Origin: Streptomyces flaveolus
GTDB lineage: Bacteria; Actinomycetota; Actinomycetes; Streptomycetales; Streptomycetaceae
Length of the DNA: 64,000 nucleotides
Reading direction: 5' to 3'
Assembly: GCF_014648815.1 (NCBI RefSeq)
Contig: NZ_BMRV01000005.1
Span: 322,758 to 386,757, forward strand
Part shown: piece after piece, positions 12,248-24,848 of the stretch
How the letters are laid out: every line of letters begins with the position of its first letter
How positions within the stretch are numbered: position 1 is the stretch's first letter
Notes under the pieces: generated by a model
Database searches by the model: none
What the model saw: only the letters and a program-made list of their open reading frames with translations
What the model was told of the DNA's origin: nothing
Position numbers and translations under genes: made by a program

Positions 12248-12814
12248 GTGGCTTCCACGAACGACCTCAAGAACGGCCTGGTGCTCAAGCTCGAAGGCGG
12301 CCAGCTCTGGTCCGTCGTCGAGTTCCAGCACGTCAAGCCCGGCAAGGGCCCCGCCTTCGTGCGCACCAAGCTCAAGAACGTGCTCTCCGGCAAGGTCGTC
12401 GACAAGACCTTCAACGCCGGCGTCAAGGTCGAGACGGCCACTGTCGACAAGCGCGACATGCAGTTCTCGTACATGGACGGCGACTACTTCGTCTTCATGG
12501 ACATGGAGACGTACGACCAGCTGATGATCGACCGCAAGGTCGTCGGCGATGCCGCCAACTTCCTCGTCGAGGGCTTCGAGGCCACCGTCGCGCAGCACGA
12601 GGGCGAGGTGCTCTTCGTCGAGCTGCCGGCCGCCGTCGAGCTGACCATCCAGGAGACCGAGCCGGGCGTCCAGGGCGACCGCTCCACCGGCGGCACCAAG
12701 CCCGCCATCCTGGAGACCGGTCACCAGATCAACGTCCCGCTCTTCATCACCACCGGTGAGAAGATCAAGGTCGACACCCGCACGAGCGACTACCTCGGCC
12801 GGGTGAACAGCTAA
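12248..12814 (+). CDS. efp: Elongation factor P
   Basis: 188 residues from GTG 12248, preceded by ccaggaga. It relieves ribosome stalling at consecutive prolines. The N-terminal KOW-like domain contains the loop that reaches the peptidyl-transferase centre, here KPGKGPAF with Lys33. The palindromic PGKGP loop marks the actinobacterial EF-P subfamily reported to work with an unmodified lysine. The two OB domains that follow are complete, ending YLGRVNS. It is followed two bases later by nusB. Confidence 0.97.
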   Translation: MASTNDLKNGLVLKLEGGQLWSVVEFQHVKPGKGPAFVRTKLKNVLSGKVVDKTFNAGVKVETATVDKRDMQFSYMDGDYFVFMDMETYDQLMIDRKVVGDAANFLVEGFEATVAQHEGEVLFVELPAAVELTIQETEPGVQGDRSTGGTKPAILETGHQINVPLFITTGEKIKVDTRTSDYLGRVNS

Positions 12815-12816
12815 CC

Positions 12817-13251
12817 GTGGCTGCCCGTAACACGGCCCGCAAGCGCGCCTTCCAGATCCTCTTCGAGGGCGATCAGCGTGGCGCGGACGTCCTGACGGTC
12901 CTCGCCGACTGGGTCCGGCACTCCCGGTCCGACACCCGGCAGCCGCCGGTGAGCGAGTACACGATGGAGCTGGTCGAGGGGTACGCCGAGCGCGCCAAGC
13001 GCATCGACGAACTCATCGCCCAGTACTCGGTCGGCTGGACGCTCGACCGCATGCCGGTCGTCGACCGCAACATCCTGCGCCTCGGCGCGTACGAGCTGAT
13101 CTGGGTCGACGCGACCCCGGACGCCGTCGTGCTCGACGAGATGGTGCAGCTGGCGAAGGAGTTCTCCACGGACGAGTCGCCGGCGTTCGTCAACGGTCTG
13201 CTCGGCCGGCTGAAGGAACTGAAGCCTTCGCTGCGCCGTGACGAGGCCTGA
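12817..13251 (+). CDS. nusB: Transcription antitermination factor NusB
   Basis: 144 residues, GTG start two bases after the efp stop. It has the all-helical NusB fold: AARNTARKRAFQILFEGDQRG at the N-terminus, the RNA-binding Arg-rich face, and the conserved PxVDRNILRLGAYEL and FVNGLLGRL motifs. It works with NusE at boxA in rRNA antitermination. It is the last gene of the efp-nusB unit and faces bldD. Confidence 0.96.
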   Translation: MAARNTARKRAFQILFEGDQRGADVLTVLADWVRHSRSDTRQPPVSEYTMELVEGYAERAKRIDELIAQYSVGWTLDRMPVVDRNILRLGAYELIWVDATPDAVVLDEMVQLAKEFSTDESPAFVNGLLGRLKELKPSLRRDEA

Positions 13252-13264
13252 CGGAGACAGACAC

Positions 13265-13320
13265 AGACGCCGATGGGCCTGCGGCAACCGACAACGGTTG
13301 CCGCAGGCCCATCGGCGTCT
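13265..13320. terminator. 25-bp perfect-stem hairpin (nusB terminator)
   Basis: Arms 13265-13289 and 13296-13320 are perfectly complementary over 25 bases around a 6-base loop (gacaac). It starts 13 bases after the nusB stop and is followed by ctt on the + strand. Because the stem is symmetric it could stop transcription from either side. Confidence 0.85.
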
Positions 13321-13354
13321 CTTCGTGCTCCCGAAGCCCCCGGTACCCGAAGAC

Positions 13355-13401
13355 GCCGCCGGGGTGGCCCGAAGCCTCAGGCTTCCGGCCACCCCGGCGG
13401 C
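13355..13401. terminator. 22-bp hairpin (bldD-side terminator)
   Basis: Arms 13355-13376 and 13380-13401 pair with one C-C mismatch and a 3-base loop. It lies 32 bases downstream of the bldD stop (bldD reads leftward). Together with the hairpin at 13265-13320 it separates the convergent nusB and bldD transcripts. Confidence 0.8.
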
Positions 13402-13433
13402 ACGTTTCTGCTGTGTCAGGAGCGCGCTGTGGC

Positions 13434-13937
13434 TCAGGCGTCCTCGTGGGACGCCACCGCGCGGCGCGCGTCCGCGTCCAGGACGCCCCAGCTGATCAGC
13501 TGCTCGGTGAGGACCGAGGGCGACTGGTCGTAGATGACGGCGAGTGTGCGCAGGTCGTCCTGGCGGATCGAGAGCACCTTGCCGTTGTAGTCGCCGCGCT
13601 GCGACTGGATCGTGGCCGCGTAACGCTGCAACGGGCCCGCCTTCTCGGCCGGCACCGTGGCCAGCCGCTCCAGGTCCAGGACCAGCTTCGGCGGCGGCTC
13701 GGCGGCGCCGCCGGGGGTGGTGCCCGGCAGCAGCTCCTGCACGGGAACGCCGTAGAAGTCCGCCAGCTCGGCGAGGCGCTGCACGGTCACGGCACGGTCA
13801 CCGCGCTCGTACGACCCGACCACGACCGCCTTCCAGCGGCCCTGGGACTTCTCCTCGACACCGTGGAGGGAAAGGCCCTGCTGGGTGCGGATGGCCCGGA
13901 GCTTGGCCCCGAGCTGTTTGGCGTATTCGCTGGACAT
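13434..13937 (-). CDS. bldD: Developmental master regulator BldD (c-di-GMP-responsive repressor)
   Basis: 167 residues. An Xre-type helix-turn-helix at about residues 7-70 binds DNA. The C-terminal domain binds a tetramer of cyclic di-GMP through the bipartite motif RGD (114-116) and RQDD (125-128), separated by eight residues. Both halves are intact at the published numbering of S. coelicolor BldD. When c-di-GMP-bound it dimerises and represses sporulation genes during vegetative growth. A perfect BldD box lies 72 bases upstream of its start, consistent with autoregulation. It is transcribed away from the pyr operon. Confidence 0.98.
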   Translation of the reverse strand: MSSEYAKQLGAKLRAIRTQQGLSLHGVEEKSQGRWKAVVVGSYERGDRAVTVQRLAELADFYGVPVQELLPGTTPGGAAEPPPKLVLDLERLATVPAEKAGPLQRYAATIQSQRGDYNGKVLSIRQDDLRTLAVIYDQSPSVLTEQLISWGVLDADARRAVASHEDA

Positions 13938-14009
13938 ATGGCTCCCCGGACAAGGTGTCGACGCGGCCGGCTGTGTTGTCTGCCGCGCGGCTGGTAACTC
14001 ACTGTGAGG

Positions 14010-14022
14010 TTACGCAGCGTTA
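14010..14022. promoter_or_regulatory. BldD operator upstream of bldD
   Basis: TTACGCAGCGTTA matches the published BldD consensus TNACNC(A/T)GNGTNA at every fixed position. It is 72-85 bp upstream of the bldD start codon. A partial inverted repeat (gtaactcac...gtgaggttac, 13994-14013) overlaps its left edge and may extend the bound region. The known autorepression of bldD fits this position. Confidence 0.8.
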
Positions 14023-14185
14023 CTCTTCTGCGTCAAGCCGAATGGTCCGCACCGACTCTTCCGTGGTACCCGCCCTCCGTTGCTGCGAACGGGTGATGCG
14101 GAGGCGGCGTGGGAGTGACAGGGGAGTGTCGGGGGCCCGTTCGAGACGGTCCTGTGAGCCTGATAGCGTAGGTGGCGCAAATCCG

Positions 14186-14222
14186 ACGTCCTTTAAGGTC
14201 CGTCCCGTGAGGCGGAGAAGGA
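14186..14222 (+). promoter_or_regulatory. PyrR-binding leader element
   Basis: The stretch gtccgtcccgtgaggc resembles the PyrR-binding RNA loop (UCCnGnGAGGC). It sits just before the ribosome site of pyrR (gagaaggaggt). tcctt (14189-14193) can pair with aagga (14218-14222), which would hide the ribosome site when the PyrR hairpin forms. That is the translational type of control described for mycobacterial pyrR. The pairing is inferred by eye. Confidence 0.6.
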
Positions 14223-14234
14223 GGTCCGTTTCGT

Positions 14235-14834
14235 ATGGACAAGCAGCAGGACAGCAGGCAGCAGGACACGCAGTCCGACGCACGGCCCGTGCTCGAGGGG
14301 CCCGACATCGCGCGGGTCCTGACCCGTATCGCCCACGAGATCGTCGAACGCGCCAAGGGCGCCGACGACGTGGTGCTCCTCGGCATCCCGACCCGGGGCG
14401 TCTTCCTCGCCCGGCGGCTCGCCGACAAGCTGGAGCAGATCACCGAGCGCAAGATGCCGGTCGGCTCGCTCGACATCACCATGTACCGCGACGACCTGCG
14501 CATGCAGCCCCCGCGCGCACTGGCCCGCACCGAGATCCCCGGTGACGGCATCGACGGCCGCCTGGTCGTCCTCGTCGACGACGTCCTCTTCTCCGGCCGG
14601 ACCATCCGCGCCGCCCTGGACGCGCTGAACGACATCGGTCGCCCGCGCGCCGTGCAGCTCGCGGTCCTCGTCGACCGCGGCCACCGCGAACTGCCCATCC
14701 GGGCCGACTACGTCGGCAAGAACCTCCCCACGTCGCTGCGGGAGACGGTCAAGGTCCAGCTCGCCGAGGAGGACGGTCGCGACACCGTGCTGCTCGGCGC
14801 CAAGCCGGACACCACCCCGGGCGCCCACCCGTAG
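14235..14834 (+). CDS. pyrR: Bifunctional pyr operon regulator / uracil phosphoribosyltransferase
   Basis: 199 residues. The PRPP-binding motif [18 protein letters not shown] (about residues 114-131) defines a phosphoribosyltransferase. PyrR binds pyr mRNA in response to UMP/UTP and also has uracil phosphoribosyltransferase activity. The gene opens the pyrimidine operon and has a candidate PyrR RNA site in its own leader. The first ~15 residues are a Gln/Asp-rich extension ([15 protein letters not shown]). A 115-base gap separates it from pyrB. Confidence 0.95.
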   Translation: MDKQQDSRQQDTQSDARPVLEGPDIARVLTRIAHEIVERAKGADDVVLLGIPTRGVFLARRLADKLEQITERKMPVGSLDITMYRDDLRMQPPRALARTEIPGDGIDGRLVVLVDDVLFSGRTIRAALDALNDIGRPRAVQLAVLVDRGHRELPIRADYVGKNLPTSLRETVKVQLAEEDGRDTVLLGAKPDTTPGAHP

Positions 14835-14949
14835 CACCCCGGCGTACGCCCTCACCGGTGCCGTACGCCCGCTCGGTGTGCCCCCGCACGCACCCGGCCG
14901 CCCGAATTATCCCGCTCTTCCGCATGAATCGCCTTACGGAGCCTGACAG

Positions 14950-15948
14950 ATGCAGCGTCATCTCATCTCGGCCGCCGACCTCACCCGCGACGACGCCGTC
15001 CTGATCCTCGACACCGCCGAGGAGATGGCCCGGGTCGCGGACCGGCCGATCAAGAAACTGCCGACCCTGCGCGGCCGGACCGTCGTCAACCTCTTCTTCG
15101 AGGACTCCACGCGGACCCGGATCTCCTTCGAGGCCGCCGAGAAGCGCCTGTCCGCGGACGTCATCAACTTCACCGCCAAGGGCTCCAGCGTCTCCAAGGG
15201 CGAGTCCCTGAAGGACACCGCGCAGACCCTGGAGGCCATGGGCGTCGACGCCGTCGTCATCCGGCACGGCGCCTCCGGCGCCCCGTACCGCCTGGCCACC
15301 TCCGGCTGGATCGACGCCCACGTCATCAACGCCGGCGACGGCACCCACCAGCACCCCACCCAGGCCCTGCTGGACGCCTTCACCATGCGCCGCCGCCTGG
15401 TCGGCCGCGACGCCGGCCTGGGCAAGGACCTGGACGGCCGCCGCATCACCCTGGTCGGCGACGTCCTGCACAGCCGCGTCGCCCGCTCCAACGTCGACCT
15501 GCTGCACACCCTCGGCGCCCAGGTCACCCTCGTCGCCCCGCCCACCCTGCTGCCGGTCGGCGTCGAGACCTGGCCCTGCGAGGTCTCCTACGACCTCGAC
15601 TCCACCCTGCCGAAGTCCGACGCGGTGATGATGCTGCGCGTGCAGCGCGAGCGCATGAACGCCGCGTTCTTCCCGACCGAGCGCGAGTACTCCCGCCGGT
15701 ACGGACTCGACGGCGACCGCATGGCGAAGATGCCCGAGCACGCCATCGTGATGCACCCCGGCCCGATGGTCCGCGGCATGGAGATCACCGCCGAGGTCGC
15801 CGACTCCGACCGCTGCACCGTCGTCGAGCAGGTCACCAACGGCGTCTCCATCCGGATGGCCGTCCTGTACCTGCTGCTCGGCGGCGCCGAGTTCGGTCCG
15901 AAGACCGAGCCCGCCGTCACCCACGCCCGCACCACCGAGGAGAAGTAA
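14950..15948 (+). CDS. pyrB: Aspartate carbamoyltransferase catalytic subunit
   Basis: 332 residues. It makes carbamoyl-aspartate from carbamoyl phosphate and aspartate. The carbamoyl-phosphate motif STRTR is at residues 53-57, followed by [11 protein letters not shown] and the HPTQALLD motif. No pyrI regulatory gene is nearby, so control is probably at the RNA level through PyrR. pyrC starts four bases after its stop. Confidence 0.97.
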   Translation: MQRHLISAADLTRDDAVLILDTAEEMARVADRPIKKLPTLRGRTVVNLFFEDSTRTRISFEAAEKRLSADVINFTAKGSSVSKGESLKDTAQTLEAMGVDAVVIRHGASGAPYRLATSGWIDAHVINAGDGTHQHPTQALLDAFTMRRRLVGRDAGLGKDLDGRRITLVGDVLHSRVARSNVDLLHTLGAQVTLVAPPTLLPVGVETWPCEVSYDLDSTLPKSDAVMMLRVQRERMNAAFFPTEREYSRRYGLDGDRMAKMPEHAIVMHPGPMVRGMEITAEVADSDRCTVVEQVTNGVSIRMAVLYLLLGGAEFGPKTEPAVTHARTTEEK

Positions 15949-15952
15949 GAAG

Positions 15953-17239
15953 ATGAGCAAGACCCTGATCCGCGGTGCGAAGGTGCTCGGCGGCGAGCCG
16001 CAGGACGTGCTGATCGACGGCGGCACCATCGCCGAGGTGGGCACGAACCTGTCCGCCGAGGGCGCGGAGGTCGTCGAGGCCGCCGGCAAGGTGCTGCTCC
16101 CCGGCCTGGTCGACCTGCACACCCACCTGCGCGAGCCCGGCCGCGAGGACTCCGAGACCGTCCTCACCGGCACCCGCGCGGCGGCGAGCGGCGGCTACAC
16201 CAACGTCTTCGCCATGGCCAACACCTTCCCGGTCGCCGACACCGCCGGCGTCGTCGAGCAGGTCTGGCGGCTCGGCCAGGAGTCCGGCTACTGCGACGTG
16301 CAGCCCATCGGCGCCGTGACCGTCGGCCTGGAGGGCGCCAAGCTCGCCGAGCTGGGGGCCATGCACGAGTCCGCGGCCGGCGTCACCGTCTTCTCCGACG
16401 ACGGCAAGTGCGTCCACGACGCCGTGATCATGCGCCGCGCCCTGGAGTACGTGAAGGCCTTCAACGGCGTCGTCGCCCAGCACGCCCAGGAGCCCCGGCT
16501 CACCGAGGGCGCCCAGATGAACGAGGGCGTCGTCTCCGCCGAGCTGGGTCTCGGCGGCTGGCCCGCCGTCGCCGAGGAGTCGATCATCGCCCGGGACGTG
16601 CTGCTCGCCGAGCACGTCGGCTCCCGCGTCCACATCTGCCACCTGTCGACCGCGGGCAGCGTCGAGATCGTCCGCTGGGCCAAGTCCCGCGGCATCGACG
16701 TCACCGCCGAGGTCACCCCGCACCACCTGCTCCTCACCGACGAGCTGGTGCGGTCGTACAACCCCGTCTACAAGGTCAACCCGCCGCTGCGCACCGAGCG
16801 GGACGTGCACGCCCTGCGCGAGGCCCTGGCGGACGGCACGATCGACATCGTCGCCACCGACCACGCCCCGCACCCGCACGAGGACAAGGACTGCGAGTGG
16901 GCCGCCGCCGCCATGGGCATGGTGGGCCTGGAGACCGCGCTGTCGGTGGTCCAGGAGACCATGGTGGACACGGGCCTGCTCGACTGGGCCGGCGTCGCCG
17001 ACCGGATGTCCGTCAAGCCCGCGCAGATCGGACAGGCCGCCGGACACGGACGACCCGTCTCGGCTGGTGAGCCCGCCAACCTCACCCTCGTCGACACGGC
17101 ATACCGTGGCCGGGTGGACCCCGCGGGCTTCGCCTCGCGCAGCCGCAACACTCCGTACGAGGGACGTGAGCTGCCGGGCCGTGTGACGCACACGTGGCTG
17201 CGGGGCAAGGCCACGCTCGTCGACGGGAAGCTCACGTGA
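15953..17239 (+). CDS. pyrC: Dihydroorotase
   Basis: 428 residues, class I amidohydrolase. Zinc ligands His56 and His58 are in DLHTHLREPG. Further conserved elements are CHLSTAGS, TPHHLLLTD and the catalytic Asp in ATDHAPHP. It cyclises carbamoyl-aspartate to dihydroorotate. The stop overlaps the start of the next gene by four bases (GTGA). Confidence 0.97.
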   Translation: MSKTLIRGAKVLGGEPQDVLIDGGTIAEVGTNLSAEGAEVVEAAGKVLLPGLVDLHTHLREPGREDSETVLTGTRAAASGGYTNVFAMANTFPVADTAGVVEQVWRLGQESGYCDVQPIGAVTVGLEGAKLAELGAMHESAAGVTVFSDDGKCVHDAVIMRRALEYVKAFNGVVAQHAQEPRLTEGAQMNEGVVSAELGLGGWPAVAEESIIARDVLLAEHVGSRVHICHLSTAGSVEIVRWAKSRGIDVTAEVTPHHLLLTDELVRSYNPVYKVNPPLRTERDVHALREALADGTIDIVATDHAPHPHEDKDCEWAAAAMGMVGLETALSVVQETMVDTGLLDWAGVADRMSVKPAQIGQAAGHGRPVSAGEPANLTLVDTAYRGRVDPAGFASRSRNTPYEGRELPGRVTHTWLRGKATLVDGKLT

Positions 17240-17802
17240 CACCTGTAATCCTGCTGGCCGCCGGGAAGGAATCGGCGGAAGTGACCGACTGGGCCGCTCG
17301 CGTCGGCTGGGTCGTCGGCCTCGGCCTGTTCGTCGCGCTCGTCTACTGGCTGATGCGCGAGGGCTGGAAGTGGCGCAGCACCCTCCAGGGCGACCTGCCC
17401 GAGCTGCCCACCGTGCCGGACGAGCCGGGTCCGGCGAAACTGACGATGAGCGGCCGCTACCACGGCTCCACCACCGCCGGTCAGTGGCTCGACCGCATCG
17501 TGGCGCACGGCCTGGGCACCCGTAGCCGGGCCGAGCTCACGCTGACGGACGCGGGACTGGACGTCGTACGCCCCGGCGCGGCCGACTTCTTCGTCCCCGT
17601 CGCCGCACTGCGCGAGGCCCGGCTCGACAAGGGCATCGCCGGCAAGGTGCTCACGGAGGGCGGTCTGCTGATCGTCACCTGGGCACACGGCGACAAACTG
17701 ATCGACTCCGGTTTCCGCTCCGACCACGCGGCCGAGCACAACGAGTGGGTCGAAACCCTGAACGACATGATCAACAAGACGGAAACGGAAGGCGCACGAT
17801 GA
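17236..17802 (+). CDS. PH-like domain membrane protein in the pyr operon
   Basis: 188 residues from GTG 17236, overlapping the pyrC stop by four bases. One transmembrane helix lies at about residues 23-42 ([20 protein letters not shown]). A soluble beta-rich domain follows, resembling the bacterial PH-like fold ([43 protein letters not shown]). It has no catalytic motif. The same kind of gene sits between pyrC and carA in mycobacteria, so the placement is old and conserved. Its role in pyrimidine synthesis is unknown. It overlaps carA by four bases. Confidence 0.8.
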   Translation: MTPVILLAAGKESAEVTDWAARVGWVVGLGLFVALVYWLMREGWKWRSTLQGDLPELPTVPDEPGPAKLTMSGRYHGSTTAGQWLDRIVAHGLGTRSRAELTLTDAGLDVVRPGAADFFVPVAALREARLDKGIAGKVLTEGGLLIVTWAHGDKLIDSGFRSDHAAEHNEWVETLNDMINKTETEGAR

Positions 17803-18933
17803 CGACCTCCACCAGGGGAGTTGACAGGACTCCCGCCGTACTCGTCCTGGAGGACGGCCGGATCTTCCGCGGCCGCGCCTACGGGGCCGTGGGGGCGACC
17901 TTCGGCGAAGCCGTGTTCTCCACCGGGATGACCGGCTACCAGGAGACCCTCACCGACCCGTCGTACCACCGCCAGGTCGTCGTGATGACCGCCCCGCACG
18001 TCGGGAACACGGGCGTCAACGACGAGGACATGGAGTCCAAGAAGATCTGGGTCTCCGGGTACGTCGTCCGTGACCCCGCCCGCGTGCCCTCCAGCTGGCG
18101 CTCGACGCGCACGCTGGACGAGGAACTCGCCGCCCAGGGCGTCGTCGGCATCTCCGGCATCGACACCCGCGCCCTCACCCGCCACCTGCGGGAGCGCGGC
18201 GCCATGCGCGTCGGCATCTTCTCCGGCAACGCGCTGCCCGACGAGGGCACCATGCTCGCCGAGGTCCGCCAGGCCCCCGAGATGAGCGGCGCGGACCTCT
18301 CCGCCGAGGTCGCCACCACCGAGGCCTACGTCGTCCCGGCGATCGGTGACAAGAAGTTCACCGTCGCCGCCGTCGACCTCGGCATCAAGGGCATGACCCC
18401 GCACCGCATGGCCGAGCGCGGCATCGAGGTGCACGTCCTGCCCGCCACGGCCACCGTCGAGGACGTCTACGCCGTCAACCCGGACGGCGTGTTCTTCTCC
18501 AACGGCCCCGGCGACCCGTCCACCGCCGACCACCCGGTCTCGGTCATGCAGGGCGTCCTGGAGCGCGGCACCCCGCTGTTCGGCATCTGCTTCGGCAACC
18601 AGATCCTGGGCCGCGCCCTCGGCTTCGGCACCTTCAAGCTGAAGTACGGCCACCGCGGCATCAACCAGCCGGTGCAGGACCGTACGACCGGCAAGGTCGA
18701 GGTCACCGCGCACAACCACGGCTTCGCCGTCGACGCCCCGCTCGACAAGGTCTCCGACACCCCCTACGGCCGCGCCGAGGTCTCCCACGTCTGCCTCAAC
18801 GACAACGTGGTGGAGGGCCTCCAGCTTCTCGACAAGCCGGCCTTCAGCGTCCAGTACCACCCCGAAGCGGCAGCCGGCCCGCACGACGCCGCGTACCTGT
18901 TCGACCGCTTCGTTTCCCTGATGGAGGGCCAGC

Positions 18934-18941
<8 letters not shown>
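17799..18941 (+). CDS. carA: Carbamoyl-phosphate synthase small (glutaminase) chain
   Basis: 380 residues; start chosen at the four-base overlap with the previous gene (ATGA). It releases ammonia from glutamine for CarB. The C-terminal class I glutamine amidotransferase has the SNGPGDP oxyanion motif, the nucleophile Cys in [10 protein letters not shown], and His/Glu in [11 protein letters not shown]. Its end overlaps the carB start by eight bases. Confidence 0.97.
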
Positions 18942-22242
<3,301 letters not shown>

Positions 22243-22249
22243 CAGCCCC

Positions 22250-22279
22250 GAGGGGGACACCGGAAACGGTGTCCCCCTC
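22250..22279 (+). terminator. 13-bp GAAA-loop hairpin after carB
   Basis: GAGGGGGACACCG (22250-22262) pairs perfectly with 22267-22279 around a GAAA tetraloop, 7 bases after the carB stop, and is followed by ttc. This very stable hairpin could end or attenuate the transcript before pyrD. A second small palindrome follows at 22281-22298. Confidence 0.7.
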
Positions 22280-22315
22280 TTCATGAGGCCCCTCATGAAG
22301 CCCTGACGAGGACAC

Positions 22316-23422
22316 ATGTACAAGATCTTCTTCAAGCTCTTCTTCGCCCGCCTGGACCCGGAGCAGGCCCATCACCTGGCCTTCCGCTGGATCCGTCTCG
22401 CCGCCCGCGTCCCCGTGCTGCGCACCTTCGTCGCCGCCGCGCTCGCGCCCCGCCACAAGGAGCTGCGCACCGAGGCACTGGGCCTGCGGATGCACGGCCC
22501 CTTCGGGCTCGCCGCCGGCTTCGACAAGAACGCGGTGGCCATCGACGGCATGGCGATGCTCGGCTTCGACCACGTCGAGATCGGCACCGTGACGGGGGAG
22601 CCGCAGCCCGGCAACCCCAAGAAGCGGCTGTTCCGCCTGGTGGAGGACCGGGCGCTGATCAACCGCATGGGCTTCAACAACGACGGTTCGCGGGCCGTGG
22701 CGGCCCGTCTGGCCTCCCGCAACCCCGTCTTCCGGACCGTCGTCGGCGTCAACATCGGCAAGACCAAGGTCGTCCCGGAGGAGGAGGCCGTCGCCGACTA
22801 CGTGAAGTCGGCCGAGCGGCTGGCGCCTTACGCCGACTACATGGTGGTGAACGTCTCCTCCCCGAACACGCCCGGCCTGCGCAACCTCCAGGCCACCGAG
22901 GCGCTGCGCCCCCTGCTGAGCGCCGTCCGCGAGGCTGCCGACCGGGCGGTGCCCACCCGGCGCGTGCCCCTGCTGGTCAAGATCGCACCGGACCTCGCCG
23001 ACGAGGACGTCGACGCGGTCGCCGACCTGGCCGTCGAACTCGGGCTGGACGGCATCATCGCCACGAACACCACCATCGCGCGCGAGGGACTCGGCCTGCG
23101 GTCGACGCCCTCCCTGGTCAAGGAGACCGGCGGCCTCTCGGGCGCCCCCCTCAAGGCCCGCTCCCTGGAGGTGCTGCGCCGCCTGTACGCGCGCGTGGGC
23201 GACCGGATCACCCTGGTGGGCGTCGGCGGCATCGAGACCGCGGAGGACGCCTGGCAGCGCATCCTGGCCGGGGCCACGCTGGTCCAGGGCTACAGCGCGT
23301 TCATCTACGAGGGGCCCTTCTGGGGCCGCGCGATCCACAAGGGGCTCGCCGCCCGTCTGCGGCAGAGCCCGTACGCCACGCTCGCCGACGCCGTCGGCGC
23401 CGATGTGAGGAAGAACGCATGA
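22316..23422 (+). CDS. pyrD: Dihydroorotate dehydrogenase (quinone), class 2
   Basis: 368 residues. The N-terminal amphipathic region ([20 protein letters not shown]) docks the enzyme on the membrane, where it passes electrons to quinone. The FMN barrel has AAGFDKNA, the NRMGFNNDG segment, and the class 2 catalytic serine region [14 protein letters not shown]. The C-terminal [12 protein letters not shown] binds the FMN phosphate. It overlaps pyrF by four bases. Confidence 0.96.
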   Translation: MYKIFFKLFFARLDPEQAHHLAFRWIRLAARVPVLRTFVAAALAPRHKELRTEALGLRMHGPFGLAAGFDKNAVAIDGMAMLGFDHVEIGTVTGEPQPGNPKKRLFRLVEDRALINRMGFNNDGSRAVAARLASRNPVFRTVVGVNIGKTKVVPEEEAVADYVKSAERLAPYADYMVVNVSSPNTPGLRNLQATEALRPLLSAVREAADRAVPTRRVPLLVKIAPDLADEDVDAVADLAVELGLDGIIATNTTIAREGLGLRSTPSLVKETGGLSGAPLKARSLEVLRRLYARVGDRITLVGVGGIETAEDAWQRILAGATLVQGYSAFIYEGPFWGRAIHKGLAARLRQSPYATLADAVGADVRKNA

Positions 23423-24264
23423 CCGTACTCGAGCCCTTCGGTGCCCGGCTGCGCCGCGCGATGGACGAACGCGGCCCGCTGTGCGTCGGCATCGACCCGC
23501 ACGCCTCCCTGCTCGCCGAGTGGGGCCTGAACGACGACGTGGCGGGCCTGGAGCGCTTCAGCCGCACCGTCGTCGAGGCGGTGGCCGAGCGGGCCGCCGT
23601 GCTCAAGCCGCAGAGCGCGTTCTTCGAGCGCTTCGGCTCGCGCGGCGTCGCCGTCCTGGAGAAGTCGGTCCAGGAGGCCCGGGCGGCCGGCGCGCTGGTC
23701 GTCATGGACGCCAAGCGCGGCGACATCGGCTCGACCATGGCCGCGTACGCGGAGTCCTTCCTGCACAAGGACGCCCCGCTGTTCTCGGACGCGCTGACGG
23801 TCTCCCCGTACCTCGGTTACGGCTCGCTGAAGCCCGCCGTCGACCTGGCCCGGGAGAACGGCGTGGGTCTGTTCGTGCTGGCGCTGACCTCCAACCCGGA
23901 GGGCGGCGAGGTCCAGCACGCCATGCGCGCCGACGGACGGAACGTCGGAGCCACCATGCTGGCGCACCTGGCGGCCGAGAACGCGGGGGAGCGGCCCCTC
24001 GGCTCGTTCGGCGCGGTGGTGGGCGCCACCCTGGGCGACCTCTCCTCGTACGACCTGGGCATCAACGGTCCGCTGCTGGCGCCCGGGATCGGCGCGCAGG
24101 GCGCCACCCCGGCGGACCTGCCGCGGGTCTTCGGTGCCGCGGTGCGCAACGTCGTTCCCAACGTCAGCCGGGGTGTTCTGCGTCACGGTCCCGATGTGGC
24201 CGCGTTGCGGACGGCCACCGACCGCTTCGCGGAGGAGATCAGCGACGCGGTCACCGCGGCCTGA
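23419..24264 (+). CDS. pyrF: Orotidine-5'-phosphate decarboxylase (actinobacterial type)
   Basis: 281 residues, longer than E. coli PyrF, matching the type 2 subfamily. The catalytic Asp-Lys-Asp set lies in [13 protein letters not shown]. The N-terminal substrate motif is [11 protein letters not shown] and the phosphate-binding end is [15 protein letters not shown]. It makes UMP. It is the last gene of the pyr operon; 223 bases separate it from sIHF. Confidence 0.96.
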   Translation: MTVLEPFGARLRRAMDERGPLCVGIDPHASLLAEWGLNDDVAGLERFSRTVVEAVAERAAVLKPQSAFFERFGSRGVAVLEKSVQEARAAGALVVMDAKRGDIGSTMAAYAESFLHKDAPLFSDALTVSPYLGYGSLKPAVDLARENGVGLFVLALTSNPEGGEVQHAMRADGRNVGATMLAHLAAENAGERPLGSFGAVVGATLGDLSSYDLGINGPLLAPGIGAQGATPADLPRVFGAAVRNVVPNVSRGVLRHGPDVAALRTATDRFAEEISDAVTAA

Positions 24265-24487
24265 CTCTGGATACATCCTCAAATCCGAGGCAGTATGTCC
24301 TAAATGTCTGGCCTGACGGAGGCTGACCAGGACTTTTCCGCTGTTCTCGCTGACTCTGGCGGACTTGACCGCTAGTCTCCGTCGAGAGTCAACGGGCGAG
24401 CGTGTTGCTCGTGGCTCACCAGGTGTGGGGCGACTAGGTTCCTCACCGGTCCGTATCCGACAGTTCGACATCCGAGGTGACGTAGGC

Positions 24488-24811
24488 GTGGCTCTTCCGC
24501 CCCTTACCCCTGAACAGCGCGCAGCCGCGCTCGAAAAGGCCGCCGCGGCTCGCCGGGAGCGGGCCGAGGTCAAGAATCGACTCAAGCACTCCGGCGCCTC
24601 CCTCCACGAGGTCATCAAGCAGGGCCAGGAGAACGACGTCATCGGCAAGATGAAGGTCTCCGCTCTCCTCGAGTCCCTCCCGGGCGTGGGCAAGGTCCGC
24701 GCCAAGCAGATCATGGAGCGACTCGGCATCTCCGAGAGCCGTCGCGTGCGAGGCCTCGGCTCCAACCAGATCGCATCCCTGGAGCGTGAGTTCGGCAGCA
24801 CGGGCTCCTGA
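24488..24811 (+). CDS. sIHF: Integration host factor, actinobacterial type (sIHF)
   Basis: 107 residues from GTG 24488 ([18 protein letters not shown]), the exact size of the S. coelicolor protein. A long basic N-terminal helix is followed by a helix-two-turn-helix DNA-binding domain ([32 protein letters not shown]). It is a nucleoid-associated protein that bends and compacts DNA and affects development and antibiotic production. A longer in-frame extension upstream lacks coding character. Confidence 0.95.
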   Translation: MALPPLTPEQRAAALEKAAAARRERAEVKNRLKHSGASLHEVIKQGQENDVIGKMKVSALLESLPGVGKVRAKQIMERLGISESRRVRGLGSNQIASLEREFGSTGS

Positions 24812-24848
24812 GTCCCGGGCACTGCGCGATTGCTGGAATAATCGCTGC

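Noticed and set aside
24265..24487. Promoter hexamers before sIHF
   Set aside because: TGACTC/TAGTCT-like pairs can be drawn but spacing and matches are too weak to report as a feature.
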